This document shows, in pieces, positions 24,501 through 32,887 of a DNA stretch of 64,000 nucleotides. A model generated the notes under the pieces. The model did no database searches. It had not been told where the DNA came from and worked only from the letters and a program-made list of their open reading frames with translations. Positions within the stretch are counted from its first letter, which is position 1; each line of letters opens with the position of its first letter. This stretch comes from Alphaproteobacteria bacterium (lineage in GTDB: Bacteria; Pseudomonadota; Alphaproteobacteria; JAEULC01), in assembly GCA_020851015.1 (NCBI GenBank), contig JADZDN010000104.1, forward strand, positions 1 to 64,000. The letters are read 5' to 3'. Both the position numbers and the translations under genes were made by a program.

Positions 24501-26818
24501 GCGACCTCGCCCGTGCGGACCACGCCCTGCTCCGCGCGGTGCCGCTCCCAGGTGCGCGCGAAGGACCATTCGTCGACCATCCGCGCGATCTCGCAGCCCC
24601 GGCTCGGCTGGTCCGTCCGCGGCGCCGGATCGACCGCGTAAAGCGACACGCGCGGCATCCACACGCAGCTTCGCCCCGCGGCGCGCAGGCGCAGGCCAAG
24701 CGCGATGTCCTGCTGCGGGCCGCCCAGAAGGTCGCGCGCAAATCCCCCGACGCGATCGAACAGCCGGCGCGGCATCAGGCAGCATTCGCTGGTGCCGGCC
24801 AGCACCTCCATCGCCTCGGTCTGCGTCAGCCAATGACGCGGATAGCCGGTGTAGCGCCCAGACCCATTGGGCGCCGGCATGGCGCCGCCCACGGCCTCCA
24901 GCGGCATGCCCGCGTAGCGGATGGAATCGTCCTCGTAGAGCAGCGTCGGGCTGACCATCCCGGTGCGCTCGTTGGCGCGGAAGGCGTGGAAGAGGCCGCT
25001 GAGCCAGCCCTGGCCGCGCGGAAGCACGTCCGGCGCCAGGAAGAGCAGCGCTTCGCCCGTCGCCAGCCGCGCGCCGGCCGCAAGCGCCCGGTGGCGCGTG
25101 ACGGCCCGCTCGATCATCGCCAGCCGCCCACCGAAGCCATAGAAGCGGGCGTAGTGGTCCAGCCGATCGGCCAGCGCGGAATCGGCGCCGCCGGAAGCCA
25201 CGACGATCAACTCGGCCGCTACCGCCGCGGGCTCGCCGGCCAGGCAGGCGAGGTTGATGTCGATATCCTCCGCACCGTCGCCGAGCGGCAGGACGATCGA
25301 CAATCGCGGAGCCTCGCCGTCGCGTGGCTTGTTGCCGATCGGCACGACCTCGCCGCCGTCGCTCGAGCCGCCGCCGCGCCGGACGGCGGCCACGCTGGCG
25401 GGCGCCAGATGCCGCTCGACGACCGACCGCACCGCGGCGTCGGCGGGGTCGAGGCAGGTCAGCAGCCGCGCGGCCACGCCCTCCTGCGTGCCGTCGAGGG
25501 CCGGAAACGGCAGGAACGCCGCCGTCTCGTCGGTCAGCACGATCTCCAGCCACAGACCGGCCGGCATCTGCCCCGCGTTGGGTCGGGGCGCGAATACGGC
25601 GAAGCCGTGACGGTGCGCATCGCCCGGAGCCTGCGCGATGGCCGGTCCCAGCAGCGGATCCACGCGGAACGTCTCCGCGACGTCCGGGCGCAGCAGCCTG
25701 CCCCAGATGTCATCGACACGCAGATAGGAACCGTCGGTCCCCCGCAGCACGACCCGTTCGACGCGCCGCAGCGGATCGAGCAGCCAGCCGCAGACGAAGG
25801 TTCCCGCCTCGGGCACCGTGACGGCCAGATCCACCACGGCGCGCACGGGCGCGGCGAACGACGAGATCGTCTCGTGGCCCTCGAAACGCGGGCGGCAGGT
25901 TCGCTTGAAGGCGCGCATGGTCTGCGCATCGCAGCTCGTGCGGGCCAGCTTCGCCCGCAGATGCGGAACCGTGTCGCGGGTCGCGAGGATGGTGCGCGCC
26001 TCCGCGACGTTGAGATGGAAGTAACCGTTCGCCGTCCGGTAGTGGATGCGACGGATGGCCTTCGGATCGACCGGCGCGCCGCCGCGGAAGTAGGCCACGA
26101 TGCCCATCGCGTTGGGCAGCAGGTCGGGACGATCGAGCACGCCGACCGCGCTGGTCCGTTTGAGCGGCCGGTTCGTCTCGACAATCAGCCCGCCAATGCC
26201 CTGCCGCAGGTGGAAGGACCAGCCTTCCACGACCGTGCCGCCGTCCTCGGCCGGGCCGAAAATCTCGGCGAAGCCGTCGGGCTTGGAAATCTCGTTGAGC
26301 AAGGCGGCGATCACGCGGTCGGCATGATGTCCCTCCTCCGCCGTCGCCTGCTCCGCGGCCGAAGTCTCGGCCAGGCCCGCGCCCAGGAAATCAAGTATGC
26401 CCGGCAGCGCCGCCAAGGGCGCCATCGCAAGTTCCTGCACCAGCTCTTGGGGATTGAGCGTGAAGCGCCGGATCGAAAGTGCCGTGCGCGCGCCGCCTTC
26501 GACCGCGAGCTCCACTTCCTCCAGGCGGATGGCGGCGATGTTCTCGACCGCCAGCAGGGCGACGAATTGCGCCCTTCCGGCGGCGCCGTCGGCCCAGCTC
26601 GCGCTGCGCATGGTGCCGGCCGCCTTGCCGGCGGGTGCTGCGACCGCCGATGCCTCCGGGAGCGCCCCGTCCGCATCGCCGGCGACCAGAAGCGTCGCTT
26701 CGTCGATCAGCCAGGCCGCGCGCGCCTCGCCTTTCGTGGCGGCGCGCAGGCGCGGCGTCTTTCCGGCCTTGATCGGCTGCTTGTCGATTGCGCTCGGTGC
26801 TCCGGCGTCCGGCGTCAT
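24497..26818 (-). CDS. Large GT2-like protein with N-terminal accessory domains
   Basis: A 773-residue protein. Residues about 1-510 hold at least one beta-domain (TFVCGWLLDPLRRVERVVLR...), of the kind often attached to glycosyltransferases. Residues about 520-755 form a GT-A fold (LSIVLPLGDGAEDIDINLAC, TGMVSPTLLYEDDSIRYAGM, TSECCLMPRRLFDRVGGF). The usual DxD-like NSD motif of GT2 enzymes is replaced by LFLAPDVLP, so metal binding may be altered and activity is uncertain. The block YEDDSIRYAGM-LE matches that of the neighbouring GT2 at 28964 (FDDDSLQHAGLYFE). It lies between the two paralogous GT4 genes, with 4-base overlaps on both sides. Confidence 0.8.
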   Translation of the reverse strand: MTPDAGAPSAIDKQPIKAGKTPRLRAATKGEARAAWLIDEATLLVAGDADGALPEASAVAAPAGKAAGTMRSASWADGAAGRAQFVALLAVENIAAIRLEEVELAVEGGARTALSIRRFTLNPQELVQELAMAPLAALPGILDFLGAGLAETSAAEQATAEEGHHADRVIAALLNEISKPDGFAEIFGPAEDGGTVVEGWSFHLRQGIGGLIVETNRPLKRTSAVGVLDRPDLLPNAMGIVAYFRGGAPVDPKAIRRIHYRTANGYFHLNVAEARTILATRDTVPHLRAKLARTSCDAQTMRAFKRTCRPRFEGHETISSFAAPVRAVVDLAVTVPEAGTFVCGWLLDPLRRVERVVLRGTDGSYLRVDDIWGRLLRPDVAETFRVDPLLGPAIAQAPGDAHRHGFAVFAPRPNAGQMPAGLWLEIVLTDETAAFLPFPALDGTQEGVAARLLTCLDPADAAVRSVVERHLAPASVAAVRRGGGSSDGGEVVPIGNKPRDGEAPRLSIVLPLGDGAEDIDINLACLAGEPAAVAAELIVVASGGADSALADRLDHYARFYGFGGRLAMIERAVTRHRALAAGARLATGEALLFLAPDVLPRGQGWLSGLFHAFRANERTGMVSPTLLYEDDSIRYAGMPLEAVGGAMPAPNGSGRYTGYPRHWLTQTEAMEVLAGTSECCLMPRRLFDRVGGFARDLLGGPQQDIALGLRLRAAGRSCVWMPRVSLYAVDPAPRTDQPSRGCEIARMVDEWSFARTWERHRAEQGVVRTGEVA

Positions 26819-28092
26819 GCGCTCAGCCTCCGCTGTGTCGAAAGCATCGACTGGTAGAGTTCGAGATGCTCCTCGGCGCAGGTCTCGATCGTCGGCACTG
26901 GCGCGATGCCGTCCGAAAGCCGCTGCCAAAGCCCCGCCTCGTCCATTGCCCGGCGCATCACGCGCGCCAGGTCGACCGCGTCGCCGGTGCGGAAATGCAG
27001 GCCGTCGACGTCCGGGCGAACCGCTTCCGCCATGCCGCCGATATCGCTGCAGATCACGGGGCGACGGTGCTGGAAGGCCTCCTGGATCACCAGCGGCGCG
27101 TTCTCCCACCAGATCGACGGAACCACGACCCAGTCGACCGACGCGATCAGCGCGCGCAGCTCGTGCGGCTTGTAGGCACCGCGCAGCGCGACGGTGCCGG
27201 CGGACTTGCGCGCCGCGCCTTCGACCTTTTCCTGGAACGCCTTGGTCTGGAACGGCATGCCGCCGAAGAGACTGAGCGTGAAGGCGCTGTCGCCCTGGCG
27301 CACCAGCCGCTGCGCCGCGTCCAGAAGCACGGGCACGCCCTTGAACGGGTTCAGGTTGCCGAAGAAGCCGAAGGAGTCTCGCCGCCCGCCGGCATCGAGC
27401 GGACGCAGGGCCGCCGGCTCGGCATCCGGCCGTGCATTGCGCATCACGGCGATCTTGTCCGCCGGCATGCCCCACTCGACATAGCGCCGGCGCAGGAACT
27501 CGCTGGGCGCCAGAAACTGGTCGACCAGGCCGAACATCGACTGGATCTGCCCGCGCCGCAGCACGAACCTATCGGCATCGATCTCCGGAAAGCAGCGATG
27601 GCAGGAATCGGGCGTGGCGCGCTCGCACAGCGCCATGCCCTTTGTCGTCACCATCTGGCCTTCGTGCGCGCAGATCGGAAAGTAGTCGTGCAGGGTCATC
27701 ACGATGCGCGCGCGCGGCAAGGTACGCCGGACCAGAAACAGCGCCTCCACCCCCACCATCAGGATGTGATGGAAGTGCACGACATCCGGCTTGTAGACGC
27801 GCAGGAAGTCGGTGAATTCCGGCACCACCGCGTGCAAGTCGATCTGGGACAGGTTGAAGCGGTCGAAATGCCCGGCCCACATGACCATTTCGTCGGCCGA
27901 TCGGTCGACCGTCTGGAACAGCGTACCGGGCCGGCGGTCGCGGTGCAGGCGGTCGGCGCATCCCAGGAACATCGTTTCCACGCCGAACTCGTCGCGCATG
28001 GTTCGGAACAGGTCGTGCGCGAAGATTTCCGTGCCGCCAGGATGGAAGCTTGGATGGTTGTGGCAGACGAACAGGACGCGCGGCGCCTTCAT
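26815..28092 (-). CDS. GT4-type glycosyltransferase (paralog of 23121-24500)
   Basis: A 425-residue GT-B enzyme with VLFVCHNHPSFHPGGTEIFA at the start, DVVHFHHILMVGVEALFL near residue 100, a Cys pair insert (ERATPDSCHRCFPE), GNLNPFKGVPVLLDA near 245 and VPSIWWENAPLVIQEAFQHR near 325. The same blocks occur in the same order in the product of 23121-24500, so the two arose by duplication, with the large GT2-like gene now between them. The ATG at 28092 overlaps the methyltransferase stop by four bases; a longer start would read into that gene. Donor and acceptor sugars are unknown. Confidence 0.88.
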   Translation of the reverse strand: MKAPRVLFVCHNHPSFHPGGTEIFAHDLFRTMRDEFGVETMFLGCADRLHRDRRPGTLFQTVDRSADEMVMWAGHFDRFNLSQIDLHAVVPEFTDFLRVYKPDVVHFHHILMVGVEALFLVRRTLPRARIVMTLHDYFPICAHEGQMVTTKGMALCERATPDSCHRCFPEIDADRFVLRRGQIQSMFGLVDQFLAPSEFLRRRYVEWGMPADKIAVMRNARPDAEPAALRPLDAGGRRDSFGFFGNLNPFKGVPVLLDAAQRLVRQGDSAFTLSLFGGMPFQTKAFQEKVEGAARKSAGTVALRGAYKPHELRALIASVDWVVVPSIWWENAPLVIQEAFQHRRPVICSDIGGMAEAVRPDVDGLHFRTGDAVDLARVMRRAMDEAGLWQRLSDGIAPVPTIETCAEEHLELYQSMLSTQRRLSA

Positions 28093-28967
28093 TGCCGGGC
28101 TCCCCGCGCCGATGACGCTTCCCCGGCGGGACCCAGGACGCAAAGGTCCTGATAGGTCAGTCCCTGTCGTCCGCTCCAGGTTCCGGCGACGATCGGCTTC
28201 AGCGGCGCCAGGCCCGCCGCGGCGGCCATTGCCAAGAAGTGGTCGCGGTCATAGGCGACCGCGGCTAACGGGTGGTCCGGATCGGCATGGAATTCCGGCC
28301 CCGCCGCGGCCGGATCGAATCCCAACCGGCTGCGCTTCGCGCGCAAGGCCGCCTTGGCCGCCTCCTCCATGACGAACAGGCTGACGAAGCAGCGGCCGCC
28401 CGGGCGCAGGACGCGGCCCGCCTCGCGCAGATAGGCCGCCGCCTCGGCAGCGTGCATATGCGTCAGGACGGAGGTCATGATGACGAAATCGAAGTTCGCG
28501 GACCCGACCGGCAGCGGAACGGCCTCCGGCGTCGCGCTGCCCTTCGGGTTGTACAGGGCGCTGCGGACGTCCAGGTGCTCGAAGGTGAACTGGCCATAAA
28601 ACGGCGTGATCGCGCGCTGACACCATTCGATCGCGCTGGCGACGATGTCGATGCCATGATAGCGGCCCGCCGGCTCGCGCAGGTATTGCGTCAGCGGGAT
28701 CGCCATGCGCCCCAGCCCGCAGCCGATATCCAGCACGGATTCGTCCGGCTTCAGCCCGCCCTGGCGCACGAAATGCCCCAGGAACTCGGCGCCGATGGCG
28801 CGGAAATCGCCGTCGCCGACGCTGTGCGCGCCGGCAGGCGGCACCGGCAGGAAGCGGTTGCCGGCGACATGGCGCAGCAAGGCATCGAACGCGATTTCGG
28901 CCCCGATGTCGCGCACGGCGGGCTTCGCGGCCTGGTTTTGCGGACGCTTGACCATGACGACGGTCAC
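28089..28967 (-). CDS. SAM-dependent methyltransferase
   Basis: A 292-residue class I methyltransferase. The SAM-binding motif is SVLDIGCGLGRMAIPLTQYL (about residues 75-94), followed by GIDIVASAIEWCQRAI and NFDFVIMTSVLTHMHAAEA, then VLRPGGRCFVSLFVMEE. Such enzymes in glycan clusters often cap or decorate a sugar with O-methyl groups. GTG at 28967 is preferred because it overlaps the preceding stop by four bases like every other junction of this operon; ATG 28955 is the alternative. It lies second in the seven-gene operon, between GT2 and GT4 genes, which fits glycan methylation. Confidence 0.85.
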   Translation of the reverse strand: MTVVMVKRPQNQAAKPAVRDIGAEIAFDALLRHVAGNRFLPVPPAGAHSVGDGDFRAIGAEFLGHFVRQGGLKPDESVLDIGCGLGRMAIPLTQYLREPAGRYHGIDIVASAIEWCQRAITPFYGQFTFEHLDVRSALYNPKGSATPEAVPLPVGSANFDFVIMTSVLTHMHAAEAAAYLREAGRVLRPGGRCFVSLFVMEEAAKAALRAKRSRLGFDPAAAGPEFHADPDHPLAAVAYDRDHFLAMAAAAGLAPLKPIVAGTWSGRQGLTYQDLCVLGPAGEASSARGARQ

Positions 28968-31345
28968 GGCTGGGTTCCTTCCGGCTCCGCCATTGCCACC
29001 GACATGGCGCCGACAAGGGCCGGCAGCGCCGTCGCCGCCGGCCGCCCGGACAAGCGCTTGGCCCAGGTGGCCACCACCTGCTCGCGCGCGATGCGCTGGC
29101 GCTGGATGCGCTGCTTGACGCGTGCGCGGCGCATGGGCGGCAGCTCGGCGGTCCCCTCCATCAGCGCGGCGATCCCCGCCTGCCAGCGGTGATGATGGAG
29201 CCAGCGGTTGTGCGCATCGGCGACGCCACGCGTGTAGCCCGTGTTGCGCTCGATCGACCGGCGCTCGAAGTGATAGAGCTCGGCGGCCGGCTCGTAGCGC
29301 ACGACATGCCCGTCCGCGCGCAGCTTCAGGCAGAGATCGGAATCCTCGTAGTCGCCGATCAGGTAGTCTTCGCTGAGACCGCCCAGCCGCTCGTAAAGCT
29401 TGCGCCGCAGCAGCAGGCACGCGCCGGTCACCGCGGGGACTTCGCGGGCGATGCAGGCTCCCGCGAAGTCGCGCGGGAATCCCTTGAAGTAATGGCGGTT
29501 GTACCAGGTGCCGTCGGAGTCCTTCTCGAAATAGAGCCCGGCATGCTGAAGGGAATCGTCGTCGAACAGCAGCTTGCCGCCCACCGCGCCGACGCGCTCA
29601 TCCTCGGCCAATACCCCCGACAGGGTCCCGAGCCAGCCCGGCCGGTCGGGCACCACGTCGGAATTGAGCAGCAGCAGCTCGCACCCGTGCGCAAGCGCCG
29701 CGCCCGCATTGTTGGCGGCGGCATAGCCGTAGTTGTCGGACATCACGGCGAGCGTGATGGGCAGGTCATAAAGCAGGTGCAGCCCGCGCAAGAAATGCTC
29801 CAGCTCGCGCTGCTGCTCGGGAGAGTCGAGCACGTAGATCAGCTCGGATTCGCGCAATTCGGGGTCCACCGCGAAGGCCGCGAGCTGGAAACGCAGGAAG
29901 TCGAGCGTGCGATAGAGCGGGATCAGGATCGAGACACGCGGATCGCTCCGCCGCTTGCCGAACTGGATCACCTCGGGCGCCTGGCGCGTGGCCAGGTGGT
30001 GCACCTGCAGGCCGCCGGCGCCCGGCGCGATGCAGTCGGCGATGATCGAGTTGGTCACCGAGATCGCCGGCAGCGCCGCCAGCACCGCATCGCGTCCGGC
30101 GCGCGCGCCCAGCGGCGGCGCCGGCTGCGTCAAGCCCAGGCTGGCGCCTGACCGCAGCGCCAGGCCAAGCCGCGACGATGCCGCGTCGGTTGCGTCCTTG
30201 ACGTAGCCCACGAATAGATCGCGGCGGTCCTCGGGCGCGCGGCGCGCATTCTCCGGCGCGGCGACGCGATGAAGCGCACCGCTCCACGGCCGCGCATCGG
30301 CGCCGTCGCCCAGCATCAGCCCGGCGACCAACCCGTGCGGGTCGCCGATGGAGCCCGCCACGAACAGCCCGCCGCCGGGCGTCGGAATCCATTTTTCCAA
30401 CGTCGCCTGCACCGGCGCCCGTGCCGCCGCCGCGCCGGCACGCGCCGGCGCATGGGCCAGGCGGAATTCATCGAGCGCCGCGGCGGCCGTCGGATCCTTG
30501 GGCGCATGCTTGGCGAGGCAGCGCAGGACATAGTCGCGCACCCGACCGTCCGGATCGGCTGCGCGGCCAAGGGCGCGCGGCAGCGGGGGATCCTCGGCCC
30601 CGGCCCCCGGGCCCACGAGCCGGCAGGCCATCGCGGCCGCGCTGAACACGACGACCGTGATGCCCTCGCCCGCCTCCGGGCGCTGGAGCATCTGGGCGAA
30701 CGCGCGCTGTCCGCCGCCCATGCGGCCGCCGGCGATCGCCGGCGCAAAGCGCGCCTGGCGCACGGCGTGGCGGCCCACCACGACGGCGCGTCCGGGCGTG
30801 CCGAAGCCGGCGGGCAGCACGCCGACGCACAGGACATAGTCGCCGGCCACCGCCAGGCGGGGGCGCAACTCGCCCGGCCGCGCGGACACGGCGCCCACCA
30901 GTTCGCGGCAGAAGGCGACGAAGGTCGCCTCGTCGCCGAGGCGAAAGCTCGATCGGCAGGTTTCGAGAACGAAGCGGACGACCCGGATGCGCCCCTCGGC
31001 GTCCAGCCCGTCCAGCAGGGATTGGACGTCGACCGGCCGGGCCGCGCCGCCCGGCACCGACACCGCGGCCAGCAGCGTGTTGGTGTCGCGCTCGACGATC
31101 GTCACGCGCCGCGCGACGTCCGTTCCGCCCGCCATGCGGAACGCCGCCAGGCTGCGCAAGCTGCCCCAGCGCGTCGGCACGGCCAGGCGCGCCACGGGCG
31201 CCGAAGCGGAACTGCCGTCGATTTTCGGTTGAGTCTGGCGCGGGGACTCGGATGCCCCGGCTTCCCATACGGCCAGCACGGTCTCCCGGCCGATGGTACC
31301 AACGGTGAGGGACGCCGTTACCGCCTCTGCGGTATCTCCGTACAT
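28964..31345 (-). CDS. Large GT2 glycosyltransferase, first gene of the secretion operon
   Basis: A 793-residue protein. The N-terminal ~470 residues have no recognised fold; they are alanine-rich with scattered strands. Residues about 485-745 form a GT2 domain: VSILIPLYRTLDFLRFQLAA, SDNYGYAAANNAGAALAHG, the metal motif LLLNSDVVPDRPGWL, FDDDSLQHAGLYFE, TGACLLLRRKLYERLGG and the acceptor-side GDYEDSDLCLKLRADG. These match rhamnosyl- or related transferases building surface glycans. The ATG at 31345 lacks an ideal ribosome site. A strong hairpin lies between it and the RTX gene upstream. It begins the run of six 4-base overlaps. Confidence 0.85.
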   Translation of the reverse strand: MYGDTAEAVTASLTVGTIGRETVLAVWEAGASESPRQTQPKIDGSSASAPVARLAVPTRWGSLRSLAAFRMAGGTDVARRVTIVERDTNTLLAAVSVPGGAARPVDVQSLLDGLDAEGRIRVVRFVLETCRSSFRLGDEATFVAFCRELVGAVSARPGELRPRLAVAGDYVLCVGVLPAGFGTPGRAVVVGRHAVRQARFAPAIAGGRMGGGQRAFAQMLQRPEAGEGITVVVFSAAAMACRLVGPGAGAEDPPLPRALGRAADPDGRVRDYVLRCLAKHAPKDPTAAAALDEFRLAHAPARAGAAAARAPVQATLEKWIPTPGGGLFVAGSIGDPHGLVAGLMLGDGADARPWSGALHRVAAPENARRAPEDRRDLFVGYVKDATDAASSRLGLALRSGASLGLTQPAPPLGARAGRDAVLAALPAISVTNSIIADCIAPGAGGLQVHHLATRQAPEVIQFGKRRSDPRVSILIPLYRTLDFLRFQLAAFAVDPELRESELIYVLDSPEQQRELEHFLRGLHLLYDLPITLAVMSDNYGYAAANNAGAALAHGCELLLLNSDVVPDRPGWLGTLSGVLAEDERVGAVGGKLLFDDDSLQHAGLYFEKDSDGTWYNRHYFKGFPRDFAGACIAREVPAVTGACLLLRRKLYERLGGLSEDYLIGDYEDSDLCLKLRADGHVVRYEPAAELYHFERRSIERNTGYTRGVADAHNRWLHHHRWQAGIAALMEGTAELPPMRRARVKQRIQRQRIAREQVVATWAKRLSGRPAATALPALVGAMSVAMAEPEGTQP

Positions 31346-31387
31346 ATGCGGAACACCCTGGGCTAAGCCTCCGCCCCCCGCAGGAGC

Positions 31388-31417
31388 GCCGCCGCGCCGG
31401 CCCCCCGGCGCGACGGC
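31388..31417. terminator. GC-rich hairpin between RTX gene and glycosyltransferase operon
   Basis: GCCGCCGCGCCGG pairs with CCGGCGCGACGGC (12 of 13 pairs) around a CCCC loop, 13 bases beyond the RTX stop. On the minus strand no T-run follows, so it may act as a leaky attenuator or stabilise the RTX mRNA 3' end, while the operon downstream is read at a lower level. This is a common arrangement when one secreted protein is needed in excess over its exporter. Confidence 0.45.
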
Positions 31418-31429
31418 TTTCCTGACCTA

Positions 31430-32497
31430 TCAGCCAATTACGAAGAATGCGTTAGGATGATTGTGGACATCGTCGGCGTTGACGCCGACCAGGGTGATGC
31501 TGTCGCCATTGCCCAAGTCGACAACCGCATTGCCGTGGCCGTCGGCGTGCACGTGGTCGGCGAGGTCTGCCGGCGTCGTGACGTGCAACCCGTTGATGTT
31601 CTTTTGGATTTGCAGCATGTCCTCGCCCTTGTGGAAGTCGAGGACCACGTCGTTGCCGCCGCCGCCGTTGAAGATGAAGGTGTCGTGGCCGGCATCGCCG
31701 CGCAGGACGTCGTCGCCGCGGCCGCCGCCGATCACATCGTCGCCATCGCCGCCGGAGATCGTGTCGTCGCCGGCATCGCCGAACAGCTTGTCGTTGCCGG
31801 TCCAGCCGATGATCTTGTCGTCGCCTGATCCGCCATGGACCGTATCGTCGCCGGCGCCGCCTTCCAGCCGGTCGTCGCCGCGGCCGCCGAAGATCGTGTC
31901 GTTGCCCAGGCCGCCGCTGACGAAGTCGTCCCCGCTGCCCGCGTCGATCTTGTCGTCGCCATTGGCGCCATAGACAAGGTCGTCGCCGCGGCCGCCGAAC
32001 AGGACGTCGTTGCCGTCGCCGCCGCTGACCTGGTCGTCGCCATTGCCGCCCGACACCGTGTCGTTGCCGGCGCCGCCCGATACGGTGTCGTTGCCGTCGC
32101 CGCCGAACACCTTGTCGTCGCCGGACTCGCCGAACACCTTGTCGTCGCCGTCGCCGCCAATGCCGGTGTCGTTGCCCGACCCGCCATGGATCTGGTCGTT
32201 GCCGCTGCCGCCGTTCAGGTAGTCGTTGCCGCTGCCGCCCGACAGCCCGTCATCGCCGCTGTCGCCGTAGAGCTTGTCGTTGCCGCTGCCGCCGTCCAGG
32301 AAGTCGTTCCCGGCGTTGCCGTGCATCCGGTCGTTGCCGCTTCCGCCTTCGAGCCAATCCTTGCCGTCGCCGCCGAAGACGTGATCGTTGCCGCCGCCGG
32401 CTTGGACGTGATCATCGCCGCCATTGGCGCCGATGATGTCGTTGCCCCCCGTGCCTTGGAGGAAATCGTTGAATGCACTGCCCGGAATCGTCGCCAT
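31430..32497 (-). CDS. RTX repeat calcium-binding protein, likely type I secreted
   Basis: A 355-residue protein built almost only of RTX nonapeptides: about 29 consecutive GGxG(N/D)Dxxx-type units from residue 18 to about 278 (for example SGNDKLYGD, DGNDTVSGG). These fold into a calcium-filled beta-roll outside the cell. The last ~75 residues (FHKGEDMLQIQKNINGLHV then GDSITLVGVNADDVH) are the typical flanking and secretion region. No catalytic or adhesive domain precedes the repeats and there is no signal peptide. GGGGGC before the ATG serves as ribosome site. The next operon downstream encodes an ABC exporter and HlyD adaptor of the type that moves RTX proteins. Structural or surface-coat use is inferred. 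Confidence 0.9.
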   Translation of the reverse strand: MATIPGSAFNDFLQGTGGNDIIGANGGDDHVQAGGGNDHVFGGDGKDWLEGGSGNDRMHGNAGNDFLDGGSGNDKLYGDSGDDGLSGGSGNDYLNGGSGNDQIHGGSGNDTGIGGDGDDKVFGESGDDKVFGGDGNDTVSGGAGNDTVSGGNGDDQVSGGDGNDVLFGGRGDDLVYGANGDDKIDAGSGDDFVSGGLGNDTIFGGRGDDRLEGGAGDDTVHGGSGDDKIIGWTGNDKLFGDAGDDTISGGDGDDVIGGGRGDDVLRGDAGHDTFIFNGGGGNDVVLDFHKGEDMLQIQKNINGLHVTTPADLADHVHADGHGNAVVDLGNGDSITLVGVNADDVHNHPNAFFVIG

Positions 32498-32887
32498 AGG
32501 TGCCCCCGAATGGCTTGTTGCGCGTTAATGGTCCGAAAATATATGCAAGCAACGCCCAAGTAATCAAGCAAATAATGCTTGACCAAACCGGACAAACCAT
32601 TGGTAAAACTAGATAAAAAGTATAGTAATTCTTCGGCGGATTTGATGCGGGTTTTGCCGGCAATCGGTTGGCTTCCACGAGAAAACCGGCCTAGCGACAG
32701 CGCGAAAGGCCGAAGCCCGCCGCGACGAATGCATTGAATCAGCGGCTTCGCGGGGCCGCTTCATGGCCTGGGCGAACGCGCGACCAGCGCATCGCTGGCC
32801 GGCATCGGCCTCGGTGAATCGGCAGCAGACCGGGTTTCCTCGCACGGCCGCGCCACTTCACGCAAAATGCGCGGGATAACGGCCGGG
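32498..32887. other. Intergenic region of 390 bases upstream of the RTX gene
   Basis: No gene is supported. The first 150 bases before the RTX start are strongly AT-rich, in contrast to the genome, and contain the palindrome at 32565-32581 and a minus-strand TATACT at 32619-32624 that could be a -10 box. This is the probable promoter region of the RTX gene. The remainder (32700-32887) is GC-rich and shows nothing clear. Confidence 0.5.
32565..32581. promoter_or_regulatory. Palindrome in the RTX promoter region
   Basis: CAAGCA-AATAA-TGCTTG is a perfect inverted repeat with 6-base arms, about 70 bases before the RTX start. A partial second copy, ATGCAAGCAA at 32543-32552, lies close by. It looks like an operator for a dimeric regulator. 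A small hairpin in the 5' leader is the alternative. Confidence 0.4.

Noticed and set aside
31430..32497. Regularly spaced repeats that might be taken for a CRISPR array
   Set aside because: The repeat unit is 27 bases without unique spacers and encodes RTX nonapeptides in frame.
31835..32563. A repetitive Val/Ala-rich frame opposite the RTX gene
   Set aside because: It is the mirror of the 27-base RTX repeats and has no start signal or family likeness.
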